Assembly: GCF_007827045.1 (NCBI RefSeq)
Contig: NZ_RPFW01000013.1
Coordinates: forward strand, 18,919 to 82,918
DNA length: 64,000 bases
DNA from: Trebonia kvetii
GTDB lineage: Bacteria; Actinomycetota; Actinomycetes; Streptosporangiales; Streptosporangiaceae
Direction of reading: 5' to 3'
Positions within the stretch are counted from its first letter, which is position 1. Each line of letters starts with the position of its first letter. Below the pieces are notes generated by a model. That model saw only the letters and a program-made list of their open reading frames with translations. It did no database searches and had not been told where the DNA came from. Positions 35,667 to 44,855 of the stretch are shown here, piece by piece. The translations under genes were made by a program, and so were the position numbers.

Positions 35667-36626
35667 ATGGCTGTAGATGAACCGCTTGACGCGTACTCGC
35701 GCGTCGTAGTTACCGTGGCGGAGCGGCTTACCTCCAAGGTCGCTAGCCTGCGCGTGCCTTACTCTGGGGGTGCCGGGCGCGGGCCTGGCGGGCGCGGGTC
35801 CGGGGAGAGTCTCGGGTCTGGCGTGGTGTTCACGGCGGACGGGTTCCTGCTGACGAACGCGCATGTGGTGGGGCGGGCGAGCGGCGGGACGGCCGCGTTC
35901 TCCGACGGCACGACGACCTCGTTCCAGGTGGTGGGGGCCGATCCGCTGTCCGATCTCGCGGTGCTGCGGGCGACGGGGCCGGCGCCCGAGCCCGCCGAGC
36001 TCGGCGAGGCGGACGAGCTGCGGGTGGGGCAGCTTGTGGTCGCGGTCGGCAACCCGCTCGGGCTGGCCGGGTCGGTCACCGCGGGCGTGGTGAGCGCCCT
36101 CGGCAGGTCGCTGCCTGTCGGCGATCACGGCCTGATCGAGGATGTCATCCAGACGGACGCGGCACTCAACCCCGGCAACTCCGGCGGCGCGCTGGCCGAC
36201 GCGCGCGCCCGGGTGGTCGGCATCAACACGGCGGTGGCCGGGGCCGGACTGGGACTCGCCGTCCCGGTGAACGCCACGACCCGGCGGATCGTCTCAGCGC
36301 TGATGCGCGACGGTCGGGTGCGGCGTGCCTACCTGGGCGTGGTCGTGGTGCCCGCCCCGGTGGCGCCGGTGTGGCGGCCGAAGCTCGGCGGCCGCTCGAC
36401 CGGCCTGCGGGTCGCGTCGGTGGTGTCCGGCGGCCCGGCCGACCGGGCGGGCCTGCGCACCGGCGACCTGCTGCTCACCGCCGGCGGGCATGAGGTGGCG
36501 ACCGCGCAGGACCTGCAGCGCCTCATGTTCGAAGAGGCGATCGGTCACCCGCTGCCGATCACCGTGATGCGCAACGGCGCCCTGGTCGACGTCATCGCCG
36601 AGCCCGCGGAGCTGGTCGCCGCCTAG
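35667..36626 (+). CDS. S1C serine protease (HtrA/DegP-like) without membrane anchor
   Basis: 319 residues. Catalytic triad: His66 in LTNAHVV, Asp96 in DPLSDLAVLR and Ser172 in NPGNSGGAL. A C-terminal PDZ domain (GLRVASVVSGGPADRAGLRTGDLLLTAGG) follows. Actinobacterial HtrA proteins usually carry a long cytoplasmic arm and a transmembrane helix; here the N-terminus is short and hydrophilic, so the enzyme is probably cytosolic. The ribosome site is weak (AAAG). Confidence 0.92.
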   Translation: MAVDEPLDAYSRVVVTVAERLTSKVASLRVPYSGGAGRGPGGRGSGESLGSGVVFTADGFLLTNAHVVGRASGGTAAFSDGTTTSFQVVGADPLSDLAVLRATGPAPEPAELGEADELRVGQLVVAVGNPLGLAGSVTAGVVSALGRSLPVGDHGLIEDVIQTDAALNPGNSGGALADARARVVGINTAVAGAGLGLAVPVNATTRRIVSALMRDGRVRRAYLGVVVVPAPVAPVWRPKLGGRSTGLRVASVVSGGPADRAGLRTGDLLLTAGGHEVATAQDLQRLMFEEAIGHPLPITVMRNGALVDVIAEPAELVAA

Positions 36627-36646
36627 CCCCACGCGGTTGGGCCTGG

Positions 36647-37660
36647 TCAGTAGCCCGGGATCTTCCAGGTCAGGCCGGCGGCACGCGTCGCCTTGACGGC
36701 CACCCCGTGGCCATAGTCGGGGCCGGGACCGCCGAGATTGTAGTGGTGACCGCCGATGGTCAGGGTTGTGTACTCGCAGGCGTCCAGCGAGATGGCGGCG
36801 GCAGCGAGCGCGTGCGCGCCAGGCTGGGCGGCGAAGGTCAAGGTGAGCGCGCCGTAGCCGTTTGGCTGGCAGCCCGCGTAGATGGCGGGCGAGGCGGACT
36901 GCATGGTGTTGACGAGTTTTACCAGCGCGGCGACCTTGGCCTTGGCCGTGACGCTCACCGATTTGGGCGGCTTGCTGTGCCCGTTAGCCAGAGGAGCCAG
37001 GGTGAGCGTGGCCGCGTGCACGTCGCCGGACGAGATCATGGAGGCGGCGGCCCGCGCCGGTACCCAGGTCACCTGCGCGTCCACCCGGACGTCTGTCGTG
37101 TTCGCGCCTGCCGGGATCACCTCGACGAGCATGCCGCGGGAGTCGAGCAGGCGGGTGATCGCGGGCAGCGCGTACATGTCGAAGCGGAAGCTCACGCCCC
37201 CGGCGGCAGACCCGGAGCCGCTGCCCGTCCGCGCGAAGGACTTGGGTGCATGGTGCGACTCCCAGGCGAGCACCGCCTGCGGCGTGCCTGGTGCCCGATA
37301 CCACGCTGCCTTGTCGATCAGGTCGGAGTCGCCTGGGGCCTGCGGTGGCTTCTTCAGGGCGCCGCCGCCTGCTGACGGGGCTTGCGTCAGCCGCGCGGCA
37401 CCCGGGGGTACCGCGAAGGCGGCTAGTATGCCGGCGGCGTCCGCCTCGGCGCGCTGCTTGGGCGACAGGTCCGTGGTGGCCGGGCGGGACGACCCGGGAG
37501 CCGTGACATGGGCCGCCGCCACCTTCGTCGGGCCGGCGGCGTGCACCGCGGCGCAGCCCGCGCCCGCCAGCGTCAGCATGGTGGTCAGGGCAAGCACGCG
37601 GGCGTGCCGTCTCGCGTGAGTGCGGTCGTGCCGGGCCGGGGGACGCGGAAACCATGTCAT
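36647..37660 (-). CDS. Secreted or lipid-anchored protein of unknown function
   Basis: 337 residues from the ATG at 37660; the longer frame upstream lacks support. A long basic N-terminus leads to a hydrophobic stretch ending AGAGC (lipobox-like, Cys about 36). The mature part is Ala/Gly-rich with YALPAITRLLDSRGMLVEVI and a C-terminal YNLGGPGPDYGHGVAVK. No family recognised. Convergent with the protease gene, 20 bases apart. Confidence 0.75.
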   Translation of the reverse strand: MTWFPRPPARHDRTHARRHARVLALTTMLTLAGAGCAAVHAAGPTKVAAAHVTAPGSSRPATTDLSPKQRAEADAAGILAAFAVPPGAARLTQAPSAGGGALKKPPQAPGDSDLIDKAAWYRAPGTPQAVLAWESHHAPKSFARTGSGSGSAAGGVSFRFDMYALPAITRLLDSRGMLVEVIPAGANTTDVRVDAQVTWVPARAAASMISSGDVHAATLTLAPLANGHSKPPKSVSVTAKAKVAALVKLVNTMQSASPAIYAGCQPNGYGALTLTFAAQPGAHALAAAAISLDACEYTTLTIGGHHYNLGGPGPDYGHGVAVKATRAAGLTWKIPGY

Positions 37661-37757
37661 GCTGATTGGACGGCGGCGTTTCCGCTCTGGTTCCCCGCTT
37701 GTCCGGCGGCCCGGCCGGGAGGGTAGTGCGTGGCGGCTCGTAGCCACAACCATCCGG

Positions 37758-38312
37758 TTAGCCACGTGGGTCAGCCGCCAGGCGGAGCGGGTCGGCGAGG
37801 AAGCGGTCGATGTCCCGACGGCTGCGGAGCCGGATGAAGGCCAGGTGCGCGTTGGCCGGGTCCTTGGCGGCCGCGGCGTACCGGTCGCGATACTCACCGT
37901 GCTTGTGCCACGCCCAGGAGATGACCGACTCCTCCGGGTCCCAGCGGAAGAAGTTGGCCACCGGCTCGCGATTGCCGTTCCACAGCTCCTCCCGCGTCAG
38001 CGCCCGGCGCACAGTCCGCCAGGTGACCTGCCGCATGATGGTGCGCCTTGGCAGGTCGAGCCAGACGACGGTGTCCGCGCGGGCCCAGACGACCGGCCGC
38101 ACGGCGCCGTAGTTGCCGTCGATGACCCAGCCGTCCTCGTCCGCCCGTGCCGCGACGACCCGCTTGAACTCATCGGACGGCAGCGGTTCCCAGCCCGGCT
38201 GGTGGAACACGCTGTCCAATTCGAGATACGGCACGCCGAGGGTGGCGGCCAGCCTCCTGGCCAGGGTGGACTTGCCGGAACCGGAGTTTCCGACCACGGA
38301 GACGCGGCGCAC
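37758..38312 (-). CDS. P-loop NTPase of the adenylate-kinase/topology-modulation (FlaR-like) type
   Basis: 184 residues from a GTG at 38312. RRVSVVGNSGSGKSTLARRL is the P-loop at the very N-terminus. YLELDSVFHQPGWEPL, GWVIDGNYG and VVWLDLPRRTIMRQV are the typical blocks of small kinase-like proteins annotated as topology modulation or AAA proteins. A much longer frame upstream is an overlap artefact. Substrate unknown. Confidence 0.85.
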   Translation of the reverse strand: MRRVSVVGNSGSGKSTLARRLAATLGVPYLELDSVFHQPGWEPLPSDEFKRVVAARADEDGWVIDGNYGAVRPVVWARADTVVWLDLPRRTIMRQVTWRTVRRALTREELWNGNREPVANFFRWDPEESVISWAWHKHGEYRDRYAAAAKDPANAHLAFIRLRSRRDIDRFLADPLRLAADPRG

Positions 38313-38421
38313 GAAGGCGGACCCTAACACGGCGTAACGCCGGTGCACCAGCGGTTTCCCCCAGGCGCGGCGGTCTGGGCAAGAGGGCATTGTGCCGCCT
38401 GAACAGCGAGATCGCAAACCG

Positions 38422-38472
38422 TTGTCCACAGCCGGTGGACAAATCGGGCGCGATATCCACAGCCGGTGGATA
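38422..38472. promoter_or_regulatory. Two tandem palindromes made of DnaA-box-like half sites
   Basis: 38422-38442: TTGTCCAC and GTGGACAA around AGCCG. 38454-38472: TATCCAC and GTGGATA around the same AGCCG. The first arm reads TTGTCCACA, the actinobacterial DnaA-box consensus. The centres are about 31 bases apart (three helical turns). They precede the ssb-type gene by 110 bases in the otherwise gene-free 38313-38582. Confidence 0.6.
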
Positions 38473-38582
38473 CCCGGGGCGCCGCGCCGCACCCGCCAGG
38501 CAACGTGGAAGTGCGCCCGGCGGGCAGGGGCCGCCGGGCGCGCGAGAGAGCGACTGAACGCAAGAGGAAGGGGCTGGCCGCA

Positions 38583-39173
38583 ATGAGCCAGGACAACCAG
38601 ATCACGCTGCGGGGCTACCTGACGCAGGAACCGAGGCTCTTCCAGAGGACGGCCGAGGCGATCCCCGTCACCGAGATCAGGGTGGGCTCCACCCCGCGGC
38701 GACTGAACCGCGAGACGGGGGAGTGGCAGGAAGCGCCCGCGTCGTACTACACCGTCAAGTGCTGGCGACGGCTCGCCATTAACGCGGCGAGTTCGCTGCA
38801 CAAGGGCGACACGGTAATCATCAGGGGCCGGTTCTATACGAACACCTGGATCGACAGCCAGCAGCAGACCAGGACGTCGCTTGAGATCGAAGCGGATTCG
38901 CTCGGGCATGACCTGGCCTACGGCTGGTCTCATTTCCTGCGGGGCGTCCGTCAGCAGTCACGCGACAACGGCGGCGGCGACGGCGGCGAGCTGGCCCGGC
39001 AGGAAACGTCCGATACGGCCGAGGCGTTTGAGGCATCTGAGGCTGCTGATGCGTTCGACACGCCCGGCGGCGACGGCGCTCTCGGTGACCTCGAGGCCGG
39101 CCTGGCGGCGTCCGAGGCGGGTCTGCCGGACTCGCTCGCGGGGCTGGCCGAGCCCGAGGCGGTGCCGTTCTAA
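38583..39173 (+). CDS. ssb: Single-stranded DNA-binding protein
   Basis: 196 residues from the ATG at 38583 behind GAGGAAGGGG. The OB fold spans about residues 5-110 (ITLRGYLTQEPRLFQ, ASYYTVKCWRRLAINAA, KGDTVIIRGRFYTNTW). A long acidic Glu/Ala/Asp tail ends in AEPEAVPF, a recognisable variant of the acidic Pro-Phe tip that recruits repair proteins. It is isolated from rpsF/rpsR, so it is an accessory SSB. The tandem palindromes upstream suggest specific control. Confidence 0.9.
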   Translation: MSQDNQITLRGYLTQEPRLFQRTAEAIPVTEIRVGSTPRRLNRETGEWQEAPASYYTVKCWRRLAINAASSLHKGDTVIIRGRFYTNTWIDSQQQTRTSLEIEADSLGHDLAYGWSHFLRGVRQQSRDNGGGDGGELARQETSDTAEAFEASEAADAFDTPGGDGALGDLEAGLAASEAGLPDSLAGLAEPEAVPF

Positions 39174-39404
39174 CCGACGGCCAGCCATTGACCTGCCGAA
39201 ATGCCTTCGTCGGATGCCGCGGTGCCGATATCAGTTACTCATAGTGGTGATAATTTGACGCCGCGGCATCTGATGCTCGAGAAGCAACCTGAGAATAACG
39301 TGCGCCAGAAACAGTTTGCATTTACCATGTTACCTACAGTGACTTGCAGATGGCTAGGCCAGCCGGACGTCGGGGGAAGTCAAGGAAGGCAACGGGCGAC
39401 GGGC

Positions 39405-40754
39405 ATGTCAGCAGTCCAGGATGCGGCTAGAGAACGCCAGGAGGTGTGCGGTGGCTCCTCTTGGCGCCCATGGAAGATCCCGCTGTTCGACGAACCGCTT
39501 CCGCTTATCGGTTATGTCACCGGCATGCTGGCCGGGTACCTGGGATTCATGGGCTGGGAGGCTTCACGCACCCCGCTGACCAGTGGTGACCTGGCGCTGT
39601 TCGGCGCGCTGATGGCTTGCGGTGCGATCTGCGCGGAGGCGACGCGCCGTCTAGGCCAGCCGATCGGCGTGTGGCGGGACCTGCTCTCCGCCTGGTGGCT
39701 GCCGGTCGCACTGCTGCTGCCGCCGCTGTACGCGCTGGTTGCGCCGGCTCTGCTCGGCCTGTTTATCTACGTTCGGGTGCGCCATGGCTCGGTGTACCGG
39801 CGAGCGTTCAGCACTGCGGCGCTCGGACTGGCGGGCGCCTGTGCATCCGTGCTGTTCCACGCGCTGACCCCGGTCACCCCACCAGGGCAGGTCGCGCTGT
39901 GGTTGAGCTACCCTGGCCCGAACGCCTGGCTGCTGCGCCCGCACCCGGCGGTAGTGGCGGTCGGTTGCGCCGTCGCCTTCGCCGTGATCAACGCTTGCCT
40001 GGTCGCAATCGCCGCGTGGCTGGTCGAGTCAGACGCCAGGCTCGCCGACATGCTCTGGGACCGCGAGCGGATGCTCCTCGACCTGACCGAGACCTGCTTG
40101 GGCATCCTGGTCACCGTCGCCAGTGCGCTCAGCGCGGTGCTGCTCCTGGTGACACTGCCGCCGGTCCTGCTCCTGCAGCGCAGCCTGCTGCACTCGCAAC
40201 TCAAGGTGCAGGCGCGCACCGATGCCAAGACCGGGGTACTGAACGCCGGCGCATGGCAGGGCGAGGCCGACCGGGCGATCGGGCGCGCACTGCGCCGCGG
40301 CGAGCCACTCGCCATACTCCTGGCCGACGTCGACCATTTCAAGAACGTCAACGACACGCACGGCCATCTCACCGGCGACGCCATGCTCCGTTCGCTGGCG
40401 GCCGAGATGCGCCAGCAGGTCCGCGAGTCCGATTTCGTCGGTAGGTTCGGCGGTGAGGAATTCGCGATCCTTCTCGTCGGAACCACGGCAGAAGAGGCCT
40501 GCCGCGTCGCAGACCGAATTCGCTGTGGCGTCGGAGTAGTTCGCGTGTTCTCCCACGAAAAGATGGTCGGCGTCACAATATCCGTGGGCGTCTCCATCCT
40601 CGGCGATCACGGTCGCGACCTCAATGAACTGCTGGACGCTGCCGACCTGGCTCTATATCGTGCCAAGAGCCAGGGCCGCGACAGAATATGCCTCTTCGAC
40701 CCGGCCGACATGACCAGCCGTACTCCCGAAAACGAGCCAGCTCACCATAGCTGA
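39405..40754 (+). CDS. Membrane-bound diguanylate cyclase (GGDEF)
   Basis: 449 residues from the ATG at 39405 (an ATG at 39201 gives a longer, poorly conserved leader). Residues ~30-280 contain seven or eight hydrophobic segments. The catalytic domain follows: LADVDHFKNVNDTHGHLTGD, then RESD, an intact inhibitory RxxD site five residues before GGEEF. ISVGVSIL and ALYRAKSQGRDR end the domain. It makes cyclic di-GMP, which controls development in streptomycetes. No phosphodiesterase domain is present. Confidence 0.9.
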   Translation: MSAVQDAARERQEVCGGSSWRPWKIPLFDEPLPLIGYVTGMLAGYLGFMGWEASRTPLTSGDLALFGALMACGAICAEATRRLGQPIGVWRDLLSAWWLPVALLLPPLYALVAPALLGLFIYVRVRHGSVYRRAFSTAALGLAGACASVLFHALTPVTPPGQVALWLSYPGPNAWLLRPHPAVVAVGCAVAFAVINACLVAIAAWLVESDARLADMLWDRERMLLDLTETCLGILVTVASALSAVLLLVTLPPVLLLQRSLLHSQLKVQARTDAKTGVLNAGAWQGEADRAIGRALRRGEPLAILLADVDHFKNVNDTHGHLTGDAMLRSLAAEMRQQVRESDFVGRFGGEEFAILLVGTTAEEACRVADRIRCGVGVVRVFSHEKMVGVTISVGVSILGDHGRDLNELLDAADLALYRAKSQGRDRICLFDPADMTSRTPENEPAHHS

Positions 40755-41220
40755 AGCTGAGCGGCGTTAGGTCGAGGAAGATCTTGCAAGCCAAGGAGAC
40801 ACCTGCTCCGAAGTGCCCTGATTCCGTCACGTCCTAGTACTATCAAGTAATGGTACTACATCTGCGTCGTTACGCACAGGATTTCTACTGGTGATTCCTC
40901 TGGTTTCATGCGTGTTGCGGCGGACGCGGCCAGAGATAAATCGCGAAACTTCTATTTCGACGGAAGTAATGAACTCTAAGCAGGGAAAAGGTTCCGTCTC
41001 ATAATTAGAGGCTCCCGTAATCAAGGCACGGTGCCTTGTATGAATTCGATTTAACAGTGGCGGCAGAACACAGGCACCGTCCATTCCTGCGGCCGCGGTG
41101 ACACAAGCCGCTCTCGAAGCTTGGCTGCCAGCAGTTGGTGACATCCATGAAATGCGCTATAGAATGCAAGCGGTGAAAGCCGGGAGATCGCGGGCTCGGC
41201 TGGTGGTGCACCCGTGTACC
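40755..41220. other. Gene-free, A/T-richer stretch
   Basis: No supported gene. A small inverted repeat TAGTAC/GTACTA lies at 40835-40858. Short minus-strand frames here have no codon bias. Confidence 0.4.
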
Positions 41221-41285
41221 AGGTACTTAGGCACCTAAGCGGTAGAGCACCTTAGCAGTGAGGTACCTAGCGTTGAGGCACCTAG
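41221..41285. repeat. Cluster of five short iteron-like repeats
   Basis: Near-palindromic ~10-base units at 41221 (AGGTACTTAG), 41230 (GGCACCTAAG), 41246 (AGCACCTTAG), 41261 (AGGTACCTAG) and 41276 (AGGCACCTAG). The last four are spaced 15-16 bases apart. The stretch continues gene-free to 41574. The CACCTAG core recurs in the palindrome at 44722. Confidence 0.6.
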
Positions 41286-41574
41286 GCGACGTGACGGCAG
41301 CCTTTGGCGCCAGGCGTGGAACAACCAGGCATGCCAGGCACTTCTCTACTACAGGCGACTCACACGTATGCTGGCAGGTGGCCGGCGGCGCATGTGCCGA
41401 TTGGCGCGGGTCGAAGGCGATGGCAAGACGTGGCACATCGTGAACCTGCGCGGTCGCTAGCGAGTACAGCGCCGTGGTCAGCCCTGACTTTGAGTGACGT
41501 AGAGACGTACCGGACCGACGTAGCTGAGGGGTCGCGCGCACCGCGACCACGGAGCGCCTGCGGCCTTGTCGCGG

Positions 41575-41850
41575 CTAGCGGCGGGTTTCCCGCGCAGGCT
41601 GTCCGCTGCTGGCGTCTCCCTGCTGCCGGCCACGGCTGACCGCGCCCACGATGACCTTGACCGCGAGCGCGAAGATGACGAGATCGGCAATCATCTGCCC
41701 GGTGACCACGAGCCGCGCCGCCTGGATCTTGGCCGTGATGTCGCCGAACCCGACCGTCGACAGCACGGTGACGGTGAAGTACAGCCCGTCGGTGTGCGTC
41801 AGCCAGCCCGTTGCTCCGCCTTGGCCGCAGCCTTCTCCGTACCCTGTCAC
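41575..41850 (-). pseudogene. Truncated K+ channel (pore and last helix)
   Basis: 91 codons from a GTG. TDGLYFTVTVLSTVGFGDI is the pore helix and selectivity filter (TVGFGD), followed by the inner helix LVVTGQMIADLVIFALAVKV. The first transmembrane helix expected of a two-helix channel is missing; upstream another frame gives WPPVLSVFALV before a stop, and a run of six G's (41896-41901) lies close by. Probably a frameshifted or decayed channel. Confidence 0.65.
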
Positions 41851-42051
41851 ACCAGCGCGAACACAGACAGCACCGGCGGCCAGCGCGCAGCGCAGGGGGG
41901 ATTGCCGGCCCCGCCAGCTCGACGGTTCATGACTGGGCCAAGCACTCCAAGCGCCGGCCCGACAGCCTTGTTATGTCCGGCTGCGGTCATGCCGCCAGTA
42001 GCGTTTCGCCTTGGGCTGGCGCGGCCTGACGATCAGAACGGGGGCCGGCGC

Positions 42052-42684
42052 CTACCGCTGGCCTAGCCATCCCGCATAAGACCGGGATTCATCCAGGCCG
42101 GGTTCCGTGCGACCGGGCAGGGCCTGGGCGAACACCAGCGTGGCGGCGGCCTCGATTTCGCTGCGCAGCAGATCGGCGGGGCCGGTCGCCTCGAACCCCA
42201 GCGTCCACCAGTCCTGGCCGCACGTGCGGACCTCAGTGAGTTCCACCTCGCACTCCGGCTTCTGGCCCAGCCTCGCGGCGGCCGCCACGATCTGCCGGCT
42301 GGCCGATGAGAACCGGATGATGCGCCGCCTTTTGCGTACCTTCCTCCAGCCGGCCTGGTCGCCTCCGTCTTGGCTGGGAAGGCCGAAGGGAAAGGACCAC
42401 TTCTGCCAGCCTTCCATGAGCCCGCGGGCGCGGCCCGCCACCTGAAGGACTCCCGGGCTCCCTAGGTAGGCCTTCACCTCCAATGCCCTGCCCCTGCGGA
42501 TCTTCACCGACAGCCCGGGCAACGACGGATCCACCAGGTAGGTGTCCTCGCGTGATTCCATTCTGGCGGGGAACCGCCCGAACCATCGAGCCACCCCGGC
42601 CTGCAGTTGGCCTGGGAAGATCCACCGCACCTCGAGGCTGCGGACTGCGGCGGTTACCGGGCTCTGCGGCGGTTCAGCCGTCAT
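42052..42684 (-). CDS. Conserved hypothetical protein (CYTH-like fold possible)
   Basis: 210 residues from the ATG at 42684, nine bases after GGAG (42690 and 42717 are alternatives). Natural codon bias. SLEVRWIFPGQL near the start, TYLVDPSLPGLSVKIRRGRALEVKAY and GWQKWSFP suggest a basic beta-barrel with alternating charged residues like CYTH/triphosphate-tunnel proteins, but the E-x-E-x-K signature is not clear. Soluble. No firm function. Confidence 0.6.
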   Translation of the reverse strand: MTAEPPQSPVTAAVRSLEVRWIFPGQLQAGVARWFGRFPARMESREDTYLVDPSLPGLSVKIRRGRALEVKAYLGSPGVLQVAGRARGLMEGWQKWSFPFGLPSQDGGDQAGWRKVRKRRRIIRFSSASRQIVAAAARLGQKPECEVELTEVRTCGQDWWTLGFEATGPADLLRSEIEAAATLVFAQALPGRTEPGLDESRSYAGWLGQR

Positions 42685-43151
42685 CGTCATACGCTCCTGA
42701 CGCTGGCCGGCGGCCAACCCGGGCGCTGCCCCCGCATGCCTGCGTTTGCGTCAGGCCAGCCAGGCGCTGCCCGGGCCCTGCGGACACTCCATGATGATTC
42801 CCGCCGGCCGCGAGCAGAGATCATCCTTCCCGGGTGATGTCCCTTTCGCCATCGGCGCCTCACGCTGGCCAAGCAGGAGCGCACGAGAAGCAGTGCCAGG
42901 TCTTTGAGTGTCCGGGGAGCGCTCGTGGCCCGGAGCTCGGCGGGGTGGATGGTCAGCAAGGGTGGTGGCGCCGGACCGCCACGGCCAGCGGCTGGTATCC
43001 GTGGGGACCGTGTGTCAGCGAGCGGCAGTGGGCACGGTCCCTACTACCGGGGCCGATCCCGGCAACCCCGGTAGCAGGGACAGCTACGACCTGGACCTGG
43101 ATGTCTTCATTCCTACGACTAACGGCAACTCCCCTGGTGAAAGGAGCACGG

Positions 43152-43400
43152 ATGGTACTCGCGGCTGCATCATCTTCTTATCCGCTCTTGAACATTTTCT
43201 GGACGATTGTCGAGGTCTTCCTGTGGGTGATCTGGTTCTGGGTCCTGATCACGGTGTTCATCGACATCTTCCGCAGCCCTGACCTGTCCGGCTTGGCCAA
43301 GGCCCTGTGGTTCCTGTTCGTGCTGTTCATCCCGCTCATCGGCGTGCTGGTCTACCTGATCGCCCGCGGCGGCTCGATGCACCAGCGATCGGTCTGGTAG
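43152..43400 (+). CDS. PLDc_N-type small membrane protein, lacking a SHOCT tail
   Basis: 82 residues, ATG behind AAGGAG. Two hydrophobic segments (IFWTIVEVFLWVIWFWVLI and ALWFLFVLFIPLIGVLVYLI) flank DIFRSPDLSG, the phospholipase-D N-terminal domain pattern. Relatives usually continue with a C-terminal SHOCT helix; here the stop comes right after ARGGSMHQRSVW. The upstream interval 42685-43151 shows nothing convincing. Confidence 0.75.
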   Translation: MVLAAASSSYPLLNIFWTIVEVFLWVIWFWVLITVFIDIFRSPDLSGLAKALWFLFVLFIPLIGVLVYLIARGGSMHQRSVW

Positions 43401-43639
43401 GTCCCGCACCAGGACCAGCCTGCCGCGGTCACGTCCAGCCAGCCAGTTGACCGCGGCGTTGGGCGTATAACCGGTCCCGCGCCCCACCGCCCCAGCCGCC
43501 CCGTGCCGCACGACAGGGAGGCCGGCAGCCCGCCCGCAGATCGGCCGAGACGACAGCGGCATCGGCGCACAACCGTACGCCAGGCCTCCCAGACCACGAC
43601 GGCCACTATGCCGGGCCCAGGCACCGCACCCGATCCGCG

Positions 43640-44275
43640 GGCCGGAGTTGGGCGCGACGTTCATCCAGTACGGCCGGTTCCTGATCGACGTGTTCCAGGA
43701 ATGGGTGCGACGCGACATTGGTGCCGTGTACGTGCAGATGTTCGTACGGCACTGGCCAACCGGTATGGCGCGGGCGGCGGGATGTGCGTGCACGCCGAGA
43801 CCTGCGGCAGCCAGGGCGGTCTGGAGCACACCGGTGACCTGTACTCCTGCGACCATTAGGTCGAGCCGGGCTACCTGCCGGGCAACATCAAGGACAAGCA
43901 CATGCTGGAGCTGATCGTCTTGCCCCGGCAGCGGCAGTTCGGCCGCGACAAGCGCGACACCCTGACCCGGTACTGCCGGAACTGCGACGTCCGGTTCGCC
44001 TGCAACGGCGGCTGCCCCAAGACCGGTTCGCTGTCTCCCCCTACGGGGAGCCCGGCCAGCACTACCTGTGCCCCGGCTACAAGCAGTTCTTCCGTCACGT
44101 CGCCCAGCCGATGGACGCCATGGCCGCCTGCTGCGCGCCGGCCGGGCACCCGCCGACCTGATGGCGGCCTACGCGGCACAGGACTCCCGGCGCGGCCGCC
44201 ACGACCTCTGCCCCTTGCCCCTGCGGCAGCGGCCGCCAATGGAAACGCTGCCGCGGCGCACCCCCCTGTCCCGGC
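43640..44275 (+). pseudogene. C-terminal remnant of an anaerobic sulfatase-maturase (radical SAM/SPASM) gene
   Basis: Pieces of one protein appear in successive frames: TFIQYGRFLIDVFQEWVRRD; GGMCVHAETCGSQGGLEHTG; a TAG at 43857-43859 where the family has Phe; then PGYLPGNIKDKHMLEL, RYCRNCDVRFACNGGCPK (SPASM Cys cluster), YLCPGYKQFFRHV, and a final CPCGSGRQWKRC SEC-C zinc motif. At least three frameshifts and one nonsense codon. The N-terminal radical-SAM CxxxCxxC part is absent. Such enzymes convert Cys/Ser of sulfatases to formylglycine. Confidence 0.8.
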
Positions 44276-44855
44276 CACCGCCGTCTGAGATCGCAGATGT
44301 CCAGGGATGTCCTGTGCTAATGCGCTCTATCCCGTGCCGCTCGCCCGGTATGCGCCGGCCGCCGCAAGCATCAAGACCATCCCTGCGGGGTGGCCGTCGG
44401 CTAGTCCTGGTTCCAGCAGCTCGCCCAGCCCCTGGTCTAGCATCAGAGCCAATCCCCTGAGGGATGGGGAGCTCTCGTGCCCGCTTACAGGGATCCTCAT
44501 TATCAGTGGCTTTCGGCTGGGCCGATGTTCCAGGCTCGTCGCCCTACGCCGGTAGCTGGCTGTGGGTTGTCAGCAGTCAGGACCCTGCTTGCGAAGGTGG
44601 TGGCCGCGACCGAAGGACCTGCGCCTGCACACTGCCGGTTGCCCTGAATGACCGTGCGTGACCCTTCTGACGGGCACGTGCCGGGCGTGGTTCGAGCTCC
44701 TGGCTGCATCGCCCTAGCGGATTTCACCTAGGTGAAACGGCGCGGCGGGTGATGCATGCCCGCCCTGCCTGGGGGTAAGCCTAACGTGCCTGTGGGTAGG
44801 CCTTACGTGGTGATGGACGCGCTCGTTCATCGGACAACCCGACCGGGGAGATTCC
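44276..44855. promoter_or_regulatory. Gene-free leader with a 16-base palindrome and a duplicated element
   Basis: No gene seen. TTTCACCTAGGTGAAA at 44722-44737 is a perfect palindrome. At 44772-44812, GGGGTAAGCCTAACGTG and GGGTAGGCCTTACGTGG are imperfect direct repeats. Both lie within 140 bases of the downstream stress-type gene and are probable control sites. Confidence 0.5.

Noticed and set aside
38422..38472. Chromosomal replication origin
   Set aside because: Only two palindromes are present and there is no dnaA, dnaN, rpmH or dense DnaA-box cluster nearby.
41221..41285. Plasmid-type replication origin
   Set aside because: Iteron-like spacing is present but no replication-initiator gene lies nearby.
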